From contig JAJEKV010000096.1 of NCBI GenBank assembly GCA_021234155.1, forward strand, positions 938,010 to 1,002,009: a stretch of 64,000 nucleotides of DNA, in the 5' to 3' direction. Source of the DNA: Isoetes taiwanensis. Its lineage: Eukaryota; Streptophyta; Lycopodiopsida; Isoetales; Isoetaceae. The stretch's first letter is position 1; the number at the start of each line of letters is the position of its first letter. Shown piece by piece: positions 40,986 to 52,433 of this stretch. Made by a program: the position numbers and the translations under genes. Below the pieces are notes generated by a model. The model did no database searches. It was not told where the DNA came from and saw nothing but the letters and a program-made list of their open reading frames with translations.

Positions 40986-43900
40986 TCATGATGCTTGTTG
41001 ACTAGATAATCTGTCAGAGACATTAGAAATGTTATTGAAGTAAGAAGAAAAGAAAGCATAGAACCCTTGAAAAGAGCCCAAAGCATCCCATCTTTTATCA
41101 TAGTTGCATCCCTTGTTCATTCTGTGTGCCATAGCTGCTTCTGCTAACTCCAATTGGAGGGTAGTCTTAAGAAAGTTCAAGTCTGGAGCATGGTGATTAA
41201 TGGCCACATTGTTCCTGTGCTTCCAGATTACCCACAAGCATAATGATCTAATTGTATCCACAAAGGAGGAAGTATTTGCAAGGAAATCAAAAAGATCATG
41301 TTCAGCAGCTGGAACAGCACCAATATGATTGCCTATCCAGTTCCAAAAAAGGGTCAGCCAAGGGCAAATAAATATGTGTGTAGAGGACTCGGCTTGGCCA
41401 CAGCCTAAAGGACATCTGTCAGAGTTTTGATTATTATATTTTGCTCTGTGAGCATTAGACTTCAAGCTTTTGTTCAAGAAAAGCCACCTGAAAAGAATGA
41501 CCTTCTTTGCACATTGTAGTTTCCATCCTTTTCTTATAATCTGAATGGCTTCCTGTTCTGTGCAACCCCATTGACTGGCAACTTTATTGCTCTGATCCCC
41601 CAACAGCAAGGAATAAGCTTTAGCCACACTATATCCTTTACCATCCATGGCCCAATTCTGATCAACGGTTTGTGCTCCCCTCCCCCTATTATGCCTTGTT
41701 AAGGCTTTGTAAATATTTCTATTGGAGATGGTAAGACTAGAAATTTCTAGCCATGTTTTCCAGTTCTCACCAACTGCCATGCTACCAATTGTGCACAAGC
41801 CCCTATCCATCCACTCCTTGTACTTCCTTGGATGTTTAAGAGCTAAACATCCATCATCTTCACTGACCAGCCCTTGATGCCAGAAAAAGTTGAAGTTTTC
41901 TGAGACCTGTTCTATTGGATAAGCTTTAAAGCACACAGACACCTTGTTCCAGGCTTGGATAATCCTTCTCATTATGGTGGAGGTGCCTGACCCTGGATTG
42001 AGTTGATAAAAGGCTGAATCAGGTAGATGATGAGGGGTAGATGGACTTCCCACTAATGTAGTCTTCCCAACCCAATATCTAGTGAAAACAAGGGCAGGAG
42101 ATTTAGCAGCTGGGTCCAGAGCTCTCCAGACCAATTTTGCTACCAAAGCTTGGGCCTGCAAGAAAAGATCTTTGCATCCCAGTCCTCCTTTCTTTCTAGG
42201 TAAAGTCAAATAGTTCCATCCTACCATATGTGTGCCTTGCCAAATAAATTCCTTCATAATGACCTCTAGCTCCTGGTAGGTCTTCCTGTCTGCAATTATT
42301 GCTGATGAAAAATAAACATGAGAGCTGGCAATAACACTGTTAATTATTTCTACTCTCCCAGCTAAAGACAGAGATTTGGGATACATTTGGAGCTTTTTCT
42401 TTATCTTGGTCACAATGGGTTCCCAAAGGCCATGCAGACTCATGTTGAGGGCTAATGGAAGACCCAATAGTTTGGTAGCTTTCTGAAGACCACAGACACT
42501 TATCCCCTCAATGTGATCCTCCAGGCTATCAGAAATGAAGGCACATTTTTCCTTGTTTAGAACCACTCCTGAAGCTTTCCCAAAAAGCTCCATGGCAGTA
42601 AGGAAATTCTGGATACTGTCCCCTTGCCTTTTTAAAAACACAAAAGTATCATCAGCATACTGCATTACTGATAAAGTGTCTTTTGTGTCTGGAAGATTTA
42701 GGCAACTGATTTTCTTATCTTGTTGCATCTTCATGATAAATCTAGTAACCATTTCTGCTACTATTAGGAAGAGATAGGGGGCTAAAGGACACCCCTATCT
42801 CACCCCTCTTTTGCACTCAAAAAAGGAAGAGGGAGAGCCATTAACCAATACTGTTGAACAACCAGTTGCATTGAAGCCAACTATTTTCCCAATAACCTGT
42901 TCTGAGAATCCAAGATGTGCCATGGCCCTATAAAGAAATTTCCAGTCAATGGTGTCATAGGCTCTCTTAAAATCCAACTTTAAGAGCACACAACCTTGAT
43001 TGGTTAGTTTATTCCAGTGTAGACCTTCATAGGCTCCAATAAAATTGTCCAAGATGCACCTCCCTGGAAGAAAGCCAGACCGGACTGGGCAGATCTTATT
43101 CTGAAGAATTTTTTTGATCCTGTTGGCAAAGATCTTAGCCAAAACTTTATATGTCACATTTGTTAATGAAATAGGTCTCCAATCCGAAAATTGATAGGCA
43201 TATCTACCTTTGGGATTAGAGCAATTAAGCCTGCATTAACTGCTGGGTGTAACTTTTCAGCCTGCCAAGCACCCTGTACAAATGTAACTATGTCCTTGTT
43301 CATTACATCCCAGAAATGATCATAAAATTCAGGGGGTAGACCATCAGGTCCAGGGCTTTTCCCATGAGCCATACTCCTTAATGTACTTAAAATCTCAGCT
43401 TCCATAGGAATTGCCAAAAGTTGTATATTCTGAATATAATCATCCTTTGGTCCAAGGTACTCAAAGAATTCAGCCATTTTAGCACTGTCATTATCCTTGG
43501 CTGCAAATAATTCCTTGTATTTACTATAAAACAGTTTTTGGATGTCTTCTTGCTTAGACAACTCTTGCTGATTATCACCTCGAACTGAGATTATCCCATT
43601 GTTCATAATTCTACTTTTAGCAGCTCTGAAAAAGAATTTTGAACTGCAATCATCCATGAGATTCACATATAAGCTTCTGCTTTTTATGGCCAGACTTTTA
43701 GCTTCATATTCTTCAATCAACTTGACCTTCCTTTCCAAGGACTCCTCTTTTTGCTGCAGTTGCACATTGGCTTTGTCTAAGAAGAGATTCTGCCTAACAT
43801 CTCTTATCTCCGAATAGACCTCCATTTTTTCTAGCCTTTTTTTCCTGTTCCATTCCTTGCCCCACTGCTTAACCCAAGTTTTGATTTGTTTGCTTCTGCA

Positions 43901-44190
43901 TATAAACTCCTTCATAGAGCCACTTGCATTCAAGTGCTCTAATGAGCTATAAAATCTGGTGAAATCCTCACAAAATGTCTTGTTATTCAGGAGACTGACA
44001 TTAAATTTGAAAGGAGTATCAGCACATCTGTTTTGAGGAAAAATGCCAGTGTCCAGGATCTGTGGGTAATGATCTGAGATTGAGTTGCTACAGTCATTGC
44101 TGATAATCAGATTATCCCAGTCATCCAAAGTGGAAATACTGGTATAGTATCTGTCTAAAGGGCAATATACTCTGTCATTCCCCTTCCTCT
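40986..44190 (-). pseudogene. L1 ORF2: reverse transcriptase, connection and zf-RVT domains
   Basis: After DRVYCPLDRYYTSIS (end of endonuclease) come ISDHYPQILDTG, GKSPGPDGLPPEFYDHFWDV and LIALIPKVDMP, then TYKVLAKIFANRIKK, VLLKLDFKRAYDTIDWKFL, GCPLAPYLFLIVAEMV, and the catalytic box SVMQYADDTFVFLK. The C-terminal part has the long LINE connection domain and a zf-RVT finger (VILFRWLFLNKSL, CPLGCGQAESSTHIFICPW). Two defects: a frameshift at about 43170 and a TAG at about 42800 in the GVRQG motif where glutamine is expected. Otherwise long frames survive. Confidence 0.92.
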
Positions 44191-46481
44191 ATCTCCTGGA
44201 ACGTCACCCCAGGACCTTCTGGCGAAGGGTTCTTAGAAAGCCGCGATGTTTCACGGGAACATCACTCCCGGCGGTGGAGGCAATACTTGCAACACTATAC
44301 GACCCTCGGGGTGCACATGCGGCATTACCCCGCAAGAAGGCCCGCTGGAAATCACAGATTCGGGCGGGAACAAGGCTTCTGACGTCTTGCCAATGGGAAA
44401 GCCCCGACCTGGATGGCATGCGGCGAGAATTGCTTAAGTGGGACGGGGCCGCCCATAATACCGTCTTGACCGCCCGTGTTCAACAAGGCATTACTGGAAG
44501 GCTTCCCGATCACGGTGGACCAATAGCAGAGTTGTTCCCATCTATAAGGCAGGTGACCCGCACTGCCCAGGCAATTACCGAACAATCATGGTCAGTTCGG
44601 TGTTTGCAAAATTGCTTGCTTGGGATTCTCGAGCAGCGGTTGACGGGCCGGCAGAGGCGGCGAGAGATCTGCCCTCACCCAGCGCGGGATTCGGACCGGA
44701 CACTCAACCATTGACCACATCTTCACATTGCGAGCTCGGTTGAAGACGGCAGGAACCGCCATCGGGATCTATATTGTTGCTTCGTGGATTTTGCAAAGGC
44801 ATTTGACACTGTGCCTCGGGAAAAACTATGGGGAAGATTGCGACAAAACCGGGTTCCGGTAGATTTGCGTAATGCGAAGGCAGGTGCTTTATGAAAGATG
44901 CTCGGGTTACGTTTGGCCGACAAGCCAACCATTTGATAGTAGTATCGGGGTTCGCCAGGGATGCCCTCTCTCTCCAACATTGTTTGGGCTTTACATTGAT
45001 CAATTGGAGAGCCGGCTTGTCGATAATGGGGCGGCGGGGCTCACCTTCTCTACCGGATCATCAAGCGGTTAATATATGCTGATGATGTGGACCTCCTAGC
45101 TTACACACCAATCAGCGGACATGCAACGACATCTCGATGCCCTCGACACATTTTGTCAAGCGTAATATCTTGCGTCAACTTGGCCAAGACTAAGGTGGTT
45201 TTCATATCATCTTCACGACAGTAGAGGATCCCTCCTTCCGCCGTTCTGAGGGGCGTAATGTGGAAGTAGCATCCACATACAAATATTTGGGAGTGGAGTT
45301 TCCGTCTACTATGCATTGGGACACATCCATACGGGCTCTCAAGTTTGTGGGGCTGGAAAGCACTATATGCAATGCAAAACAATAGTCATAGAGCGGAGTT
45401 GTATGATTGGACCCATCGGTCACACCTGCTCAAAGTCTTAGTGGAGCCCTGTCCTTTTATCACGGGGTTGAAGTATGGGGCCCAAGAGTATCCCTCGCTA
45501 CTTGGAATGACTTGGAGCAGTGTGTAAAAGCCTTCTTGGTACGAGAGCACTAGGGGTGAAGTCCACAGTCCCATATCAAATTCTACCGCGAGAAACGAGA
45601 TTCTTGCCTCTTCAGAGGGCCCCTTGATCGCCACATTGTCTATTTTCGGAAGGTGGTCAACATGGGCGATGCTCGTCTCCCAAAACTAGCTTATATCATG
45701 GCAATGGGGCCCACAACGCCTCAAGGCCTCTTTGGAGGGAAAAGAGAGCTCAATGGATGGCTAGATGGAATGTGCGGGAGCACGTGTGCATACATGTGCA
45801 AACAGAGGCGGTCGCCATAGCTTGAGGCAATATCTTGACGCTTGCTTCATCGGCAAGCTTTGGGATGCCGCCCCCTTGAGCAGTCAAGACGGCATACTAC
45901 CCGGCGCCACATAAATCCCACATTGGAACGAGGCCCACAATGCTACCTGCGCACCCACTTGCCCATGAAAAGACGCTGCACTCATTGCCTCCATTCGCAC
46001 GGGGGCATCATCTTCAATTGAGACAAAGTGGATGGATTGGTGAACCACGTCGGGGCAGGGCTCATCAATCTTTGCCAAATGGGAGTCATTGAGGATGAAT
46101 CTCATACCCTTCAAAGTTGCCCAAAGATATGATCAAATCCGGACGCCGCTATCTTTGAGTTGGTCGCCCCGGCCACCGCTACATATGTGACATTGAGCAC
46201 GGCATCCGTCGGATGCTAGGATCATACCTTCAGGAGGTCATGGACATGCGAGATCAGCTATGTCCTCGGGCACGCACTTGACATGTACATACACATTTAT
46301 TTCATGATGATGTATACTTGTACAGTTTGACAGCATTACTGCCACGGTTTTTCCCTCGAAAACCCTTCGGGGCGGGGGTTTTTTAACCCGGACAGTAATA
46401 AGTTTGCTGCGCTCCTTCTGGGTCCCATAGGCCGATTGGTCTCAGTGGACGATAAAAAAACTATTCTATTCTATTCTATTC
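44190..46481 (+). mobile_element. LINE of a second clade, 5'-truncated, inserted in the L1
   Basis: Plus-strand frames, badly shifted, read ERGIRTGHSTIDH-type residues near 44690, CFVDFAKAFDTVPREKLWG at about 44780, SIGVRQGCPLSPTLFGLYID at about 44945 and YADDVDLL at 45074, in that order. The element ends in a G/T-rich 3' untranslated region and an ATTCT microsatellite tail (to 46481). The host L1 endonuclease reading resumes straight after. ATTC or ATTCT is repeated at both junctions and may be the target duplication, but the tail repeat makes that ambiguous. Confidence 0.85.
44216..45640 (+). pseudogene. Second-clade LINE reverse transcriptase
   Basis: Same blocks as above; at least six frame changes. 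It shares the GV-x-x-GCP-x-SPTLF pattern with the remnant at 30-31.3 kb. The CpG content is much higher than in the surroundings, as expected for a recent arrival from a differently composed family. Confidence 0.8.
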
Positions 46482-47077
46482 TTATTGCACCAAGAGTATG
46501 CATTAGAGGAAGAGGGGGCATGGTATATAAAACTATGAACCAATTTGTCCCATTGGGTTCTCTCTCCTTTGGACATATTGATCTTCTTTCCTGCCTTTTG
46601 CTCCCAAGATGGAGTGTTATTAAAATCACCACTGAGAATCCAGTTATTGGTATTCTGTCCTTGCAGCCAATTTGCCATATTTTTCCATTGCTCTTCTCTT
46701 TCTTCAGGAAAGGTAGAGGCATAGACATTTATGATGCCTACTTGCTCTTGCCCAATCTTCAGAAATGCCACCTGCCATCTACCTGAGGGGTGCAAGAAAG
46801 AATTTACCATTTTATACCCACTCCAAGCAATGCAGATGCCTCCTTTTGTGCCATCTGCAGGGGACCAGATGGATTCTCCATTGGGGAAAATCCAATTTCC
46901 CAAGTTTGAGGCTTCAAAGGCTGGCAGCCTGTGCTCCTGTAGAAGGACAATATCTGCTTTGAGCTCCTTGAGAGCTATTAGAGCCCTTTTCCTTTTCAGG
47001 GGACCCTTGATTCCTCTTAGGAGATTTTTACATAAACACAACTGTTGTATAGTCTTTAGATGTCTTAAGCCTTCCAT
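46482..47077 (-). pseudogene. L1 endonuclease (APE type), N-terminal part of ORF2
   Basis: Reads LLRGIKGPLKRKRALIALKE, ADIVLLQEHRLPAFEASNLG, GGICIAWSGYKMVNSF, GIINVYASTFPEEREEQW and NWILSGDFNNTPSW, the exonuclease-endonuclease-phosphatase blocks that nick DNA during target-primed reverse transcription (catalytic E of QEH and D of SGDFN visible). It ends at SNAYSWCNKN where the other LINE is inserted. Confidence 0.9.
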
Positions 47078-47090
47078 TAAGCTCCATCTC

Positions 47091-48040
47091 TAGAAGATAA
47101 ATATTATAATTTGAATAAGCTTGTTTAATCTTGAATATAATGAACTCCATATTATCCTAAGTCTCAAGTTTGCTCACAAACATATGATCGTGTTTTGAAA
47201 ATGCATTTGTAACAAGTAATAAGCAACTCAATATAATATCTAGTACTTATAGACCTTCCTCCTGTTTTTGTTTAAACATAAAATTGACAAAAAAGTATAG
47301 CCTATCTAATACGCCATTGCATCAGAGATATGTAATTAAACAAAGCATTTACACAAACTATAAAGGCTATGTAATACACTATTCCATCCGAGCTATGTAA
47401 CTAAATGTACCTTATGTTATGCAAGTAGAGTAAATCATATGAATGTCTCTATAATTTGGCCTTAGCCAAATCTCAAGCCTGCATTGTAAACATAAAATTG
47501 AACATATTAGAAACTAATTCCTGAGTCCCAATGCTTGTTCAAATAGATAGAGGACCTAGACCTTTTGTCTATGACCTTTGTTGTCAAATAAAAACATATA
47601 AAAAAGGGTGCAATCATCAAACTTGTATGTGAAATTAAGCACAACATAAAAAACAAATCATTTGAACATATGAAAGAAAAGTTGAAATCACAATTTAAAA
47701 GCCAAAATTGTGACAAGTATAATTATCAATCAAAAAATAGTAGCTTGTGCATGACGCACTATGATGCATACATTTAGCTGCAACATTTTTACATGATCCT
47801 TCAAATCTATATTGCTTACACTGACAAAACCCTCTGTCCATATAGCAATGGTTTTTAACTTCTAATAAATGTTTGACTGCAATTCAAGTGAAGTAGCAGA
47901 TCTAGGAATCTAGCTTCACTTTCATGGGGTTTAATCAATCTAAATACATAGAATTTAAGACCATGGAAATAACCTGATTGAATGGCACGTCATGTGTTAA
48001 AGACCTTCACCTGCAATAAAATGCAAGTTCTCTAACGCGT
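47091..48040. other. No gene seen
   Basis: AT-rich sequence without recognisable coding or element features. Confidence 0.4.
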
Positions 48041-48592
48041 CCCAACACATAACCAACACATAACCAACACATAACTACCATTGAAACCATTGAATCCAAC
48101 ACATTTAAATTAAAATCCCCCTTAAACCCCCTTTGGTTTGGGTGCATATTCACACGGGGGGTGACGTAGGGCAGCGAGAGCCCTCGTATTTGTATTTTGC
48201 ACGTACGAAATCAACACCATATAGTATTCCGCTTGAAATCTTATAGTATTTTGTGAATCTTGTTATACAGTATAGCAAATCTTGTACTTGCATACCCCAC
48301 AAACGAGGAACTTTACGTACGGTGTAGATTAAGGAATAAGGGGTGAATATGCCTATCCAACAGCTCTCGTTGCCCGGAGTCACCCCCCGTGTGAATATGC
48401 ACCCAAACCAAAGGGGGTTTAAGGGGGATTTTAATTTAAATGTGTTGGATTCAATGGTTTCAATGGTAGTTATGTGTTGGTTATTATACTAAAAAAAATT
48501 TTGGGCCCTTCGGGCCCTAAAAAAAACAAGCAGACGTAAGAATATTAATTAATGTTAATGGTTGTTATGTGTTGGTTGTTATGTGTTGGTTA
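48041..48592. mobile_element. Fold-back element with perfect 104-bp inverted repeat
   Basis: 48062-48165 and 48379-48482 are exact reverse complements over 104 bp; the match continues inward with mismatches (GGGCAGCGAGAGC against GCTCTCGTTGCCC). Outside both arms stand tandem copies of a 14-bp unit (CCAACACATAA), to 48042 on the left and at 48559-48592 on the right. The right arm is separated from its outer units by a 76-bp insert containing the hairpin GGGCCCTTCGGGCCC. No coding capacity. Class unknown. Confidence 0.9.
48483..48558. other. Insert with GGGCCC hairpin in the right arm of the fold-back element
   Basis: A-rich flanks enclose GGGCCCTTCGGGCCC, a strong hairpin with a TTC loop. 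It separates the subterminal units of the right arm. Confidence 0.7.
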
Positions 48593-48702
48593 TGACATAA
48601 TAAGTGTTTGAATATTTCATGAACGCGATGGATGACCATGATACTATCCATGATAATGAGGTAAATATTAGTTAAACATTTGTACGGAAATGAGAAATAA
48701 TC

Positions 48703-48870
48703 TCAGAAAGCCTCCAGTTTGAATGTGTCCACTCGATCATAATATGCCCAGGAGATATCGTTCACCGAGATATCGTTCACCTTCACCTGGTAGGTTGCAC
48801 GGAAATTGCCAAATTCGTGGCATTCCAGTATGATCAGATGCAAGTTGAGCTCGTGGCTATCTTCATCTGT
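48703..48870 (-). CDS. Unrecognised 52-codon terminal frame
   Basis: The minus-strand frame reads NETDEDSHELNLHLIILECH then NFRATYQVKV and NDISWAYYDRVDTFKLEAF before a stop. It has protein-like composition and a duplicated NDIS phrase. It looks like a last exon or a pseudogene tail; I do not recognise the family. Confidence 0.3.
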   Translation of the reverse strand, partial: TDEDSHELNLHLIILECHEFGNFRATYQVKVNDISVNDISWAYYDRVDTFKLEAF

Positions 48871-49149
48871 CTCATTTTAGGCCTAGTTGTAACTATGTTA
48901 TGGTTGGGGATATGCCTCGAGTAAGGAGCCATATTGTTAAATGGCATAAATATGCCAAAAAGAACAGGCGCGGGTTGTAACAGTCATGGGAAGGGGGGCA
49001 TATGGAGGACACAGAAATACAAATTGACCTGCAACCAAACTGTTCTAATGACCAACATTGGACTCTTTCCCATGAATTCCATGCTCCTTTGCGAAAAAGA
49101 GAGTTAAAAAAATGAGAATATTATTGATAATGATTATACCTCAGAGAGA

Positions 49150-50082
49150 GCCTGTCAAGATATGTCTCTCGATTAATTGGAAACCATTTGGGAAACTGAT
49201 CAAGAATCCAAGAAAATGCAAACCAAATTTCACAAATGACTGACATTTTTAACAGGGTTCAGAATTCGATATCGCAAGAAGAACCCTAGCACAACAAGAC
49301 GAACAATAATAACCATCCTGTATGGATTAATTTTGCTAGATGGTATAGGGATCTTCCTTGACAAGGGCTGCCTTGCTTCATCCATCCTGAGAACAAAGAT
49401 AAATTGTTCTTAACATGTACGAAATGTGCCAACATGACATCTACACTATGCAAAGAACTTACATTGGTAATTCTGCCCATTGTCGTCATCTCCATCACCC
49501 CTTTTCGAGGGATGCTTTCTGGCCTTCGGTCATGGTCATTTGCATCTTCTCCTGCCTAAGCTTCCAACTTTCCACTCTTTCGTTCCATGCTACACTCCCA
49601 TATCCATAGCGAGGAGGGATCTTTGGATGGATCCATGGTGCGCATTCTTGCAATTGGAAGCAAAACGTTACCTCATGTTCACAAAAGGTTCTCAATTTTG
49701 GAATTATCTCGCAAAACGGGGAAGCTAAATTCATGATTGAACATACCTGGGAGGTGGCTGTCAGGGTAAGGAAGTGGATGGATACGCTTGCTGCCAGCAT
49801 TATACATTGGAGGAACAACAAGGGCATGATGTTCAGGGGATATATCTTGAGGGTCTCCAACGCTCTGCGCAAGAGGGGGTATACATAACATCACCGTCCA
49901 TGCATTGCATCTTCACCGAGATGAACCGATTTCCATCTTTTCGCTCATATTCATAGCGAGGGGCGGCATACCGGAAAAGCACACTCATTGCAAGCAACAA
50001 AAAGTTCGCCATCTACATTCGCCCACATCATCGCCACGATCCGCACACTTGACTATCCGCGTGATTCAATGGCTTCACCTGT
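49150..50082 (-). pseudogene. Cellulose synthase (CesA) N-terminal fragment, multi-exon
   Basis: CesA proteins make cellulose at the plasma membrane. Pieces in order on the minus strand: after an acceptor at about 50083, VKPLNHADSQVC (start of the zinc finger), DGELFVACNECAFPVCRP and, in another frame, YEYERKDGN (CesA RING-type finger); DISPEHHALVVPPMYNAG and KRIHPLPYPDSHLPG (variable region, ending at a donor near 49748); RTMDPSKDPSS and YGYGSVAWNERVESWKLRQE (49560-49670); and [20 protein letters not shown] then [20 protein letters not shown], and [20 protein letters not shown] with [15 protein letters not shown] (49150-49390), the first membrane segments. Introns are kept but several frameshifts occur and the catalytic domain is absent. 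Confidence 0.92.
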
Positions 50083-50854
50083 AGATTCAAAAGGGCTTAT
50101 AAGTGACTAACACTTAGAAAACAAATAGGGGGGTTTAAAAGCAGCTCCAGTTCTAGCAATGCCTTAACGAAACGATGGTAAAGGCTACATTTTCTGCACT
50201 TACTCCATCTCCTCGAATCACTACAAGCTCGTTCTCGTTATGAGATCCAGCTCACGAGCCCAGCTCGGCTTCCATCCTTGCAAATTGCACTAAAAAATAC
50301 TCTTCGTGTGCTTCTACAATAAGCTTTCAATCTTACGCTTGGGTCTCAAACGAATAGAGAGAAGGCCACGCCAAGGGAATGCAACCTCAAAGATCCAGGC
50401 CCTCCTGTCGACATGATACATGCCCTCCTGTCGAATATGGCAGAGATCCGGCATGGGCAGAACAAAACCCTAAGTTGAAGGGTCTCGAGCCTTGCATGTA
50501 AAGCAAGGGAAAAATACTTTTTCTTAGCATAGAATATTTTCTTATAAAAAATATATATCAAAATTTATGGATTCAACCATTGGAAAGTGTCACGAAAATT
50601 AAAGTGAGCGTATGCGCACTCTAGATATACCGATTAGTACGTCTCATGGAATACTATCATCAAATCATATAAAAACCTTAGGAAAAAAAGTATAAAAATA
50701 CAAAAACAACCCCCTGTTATAATGCTACATATTCATCAGCGTTCATCATCACCTGCATAACAACAACTACTTACAAAAGTTTAAAAGTGATTGATTGTAT
50801 ACAGATAAGAGTATCATGATAATTATTGATCAGCTATGCATTCTTGGTTCATCA
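50083..50854. other. No gene seen
   Basis: The upstream side of the CesA fragment; the first CesA exon was not found. Confidence 0.4.
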
Positions 50855-51163
50855 TTAAATTGTGCAAGCAACATGAAAAATCGTGTGCACATGCAACACC
50901 AAAAATAAAGGCTCTTGTATGAGTGGAATCCTATTTTGCAATATATATGCATCAAATAATTCACAAAAGAAATAGCTCAGATCAAATTCAACAAGATAAA
51001 ACCTTAGCATAAACTCGATCTCCTGTTCAAAAGAAGCTGCTTCAATGCATGAGCTGAGGAGACCAAGGAATGTAACCTTATTTGAACACTTAACTGCGTT
51101 CTTTCCTGTAGCAAATCTTTGATGCCTCCAACCATTGCATAACCCGAGATGACCAAAGACCAT
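50855..51163 (-). pseudogene. Possible pentatricopeptide-repeat fragment
   Basis: CSNKVTFLGLLSSCIEAASF resembles the PPR phrase P-N-x-VTFLGLLSAC-x-x-AG. Only this one motif is convincing, so this is tentative. Confidence 0.3.
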
Positions 51164-51919
51164 GAAATAACATTAAGTACATTGCTCTTAATTTTTCTTG
51201 GAAAGGCATTATGGCTTCTTACCTATCAAAGAGCTTACCAGCAAAGATGATACTTAAAACTAAATAATATATTCATGTCTCAGCAATTTTTGTCTTTAGT
51301 CACCATAAGAGAGAGATAAAATGAACTAATCGGTACATTACATTGATTAGCAATATATCTTTGTAAAGAGAATTGAGATTGGGCAGATCTAGCTACATTA
51401 TGGAAGATCTGTTGCTTACACACATCTTTAGCGTATTGATTTCCCGCAGACAAATTGTTGCATAGCCATCAGGCACATCAAACTTATTTCCCAATAATAT
51501 GCACCACAATATAGGTCCACATCATCTGCTATGCAACCCTTTTCTCTAAGCACGTGTGCTCTAAAACTCCATACACAACTGTCATTAACTGTAAAGTAAA
51601 AAAAGATGTTTAGTTCAAAAGATCTACCTGAAGCGAAAACGAAATCCCTAAGAAAATGCCGTTGCTGAAACATTCTAAGACCATAATTGCATCTTCAAAT
51701 GAAAAAGAGTAAAGAAAAAACCATCATTCAAGTAAATTGGGATTATGTTTTGATTTTGGGATACATTTCTAATTGCAATTTTTTAGTAACATATAATCAC
51801 ACACCTTACACCTTAACTTCAAATTACAAAATCATATATCACACTTCTCAAGTAGTACACAACTTTTATTAACTGTGATTGATACATAGGTAATGAAGAA
51901 AACATATTTACATAGTTTT
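51164..51919. other. No gene recognised
   Basis: An 81-codon open frame at 51428-51673 (minus) shows no family features. Confidence 0.35.
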
Positions 51920-52420
51920 TCATTTTTCCACCAGCATCCCCAAGGATATGATAGCCTTATTCCTTACATCCTGAGGTATTGTAACTCTCGCTGTTTTACT
52001 TGGAATAGTTTTTGGAGTCCACGAGTACAATACGGTTTCAATGTCTAGCCGAAGATCAGGATCACTAGGATTTCTCCTCCACCTCTTTGTCCAACAATCT
52101 GAATATCTTTCTTTATCGGTGACATTGCTCAACTGATGTACTGGACACCACCATTCCACGCGCACCTTATTGAAGTTAACATCACCTTCTTCTTTGCAAA
52201 TATCTGAGATGGTGTATCCCAACCACACTGGATAGGTCTCTAGATCTGCTGGTTTTACTACTACAAATTGGTGGCACTCCACGTCAGTAGAAGGTTCATA
52301 ACAATCCATGCCTAGATATTTTGGCCTATCCTTCTTAGGACCAACATAGTGTTTATCAGATTGAGGAGGAGCATTATGCCTTAACAATGCTACTAATGGT
52401 ACCATCATCTTCGTCAGCAC
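51920..52420 (-). CDS. C-terminal domain of the DUF7869-type gene (copy B), 166 residues
   Basis: Follows the transposase-like frame by 13 bases but in another phase. It reads KYLGMDCYEPSTDVECHQFV, VVVKPADLETYPVWLGYTIS, FNKVRVEWWCPVHQLSNV and DIETVLYSWTPKT. The pattern VVKP-x-YPVWLG-x(n)-V-x-V-x-WW-x-P is like BAH or Tudor-type reader domains, in which an aromatic-rich barrel is preceded by a loading statement; this is inference. Either a frameshift or a short intron separates it from the upstream frame. Confidence 0.6.
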   Translation of the reverse strand: MLTKMMVPLVALLRHNAPPQSDKHYVGPKKDRPKYLGMDCYEPSTDVECHQFVVVKPADLETYPVWLGYTISDICKEEGDVNFNKVRVEWWCPVHQLSNVTDKERYSDCWTKRWRRNPSDPDLRLDIETVLYSWTPKTIPSKTARVTIPQDVRNKAIISLGMLVEK

Positions 52421-52433
52421 CAGCTAATGTTTT

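Larger units (their letters stand above)
40405..47090 (-). mobile_element. L1-type LINE, split by another LINE
   Basis: On the minus strand: endonuclease at 47077-46482, reverse transcriptase and C-terminal domains at 44190-40986, 3' untranslated region, and a poly-A tail seen as a T-run at 40400-40430. No ORF1 is present, so it is 5'-truncated. The coding sequence is interrupted at the end of the endonuclease by a plus-strand LINE (about 44190-46481). Confidence 0.9.

Noticed and set aside
48150-48383. 77-codon frame inside the fold-back element
   Set aside because: It spans the loop and inner arms of the inverted repeat; no protein character.
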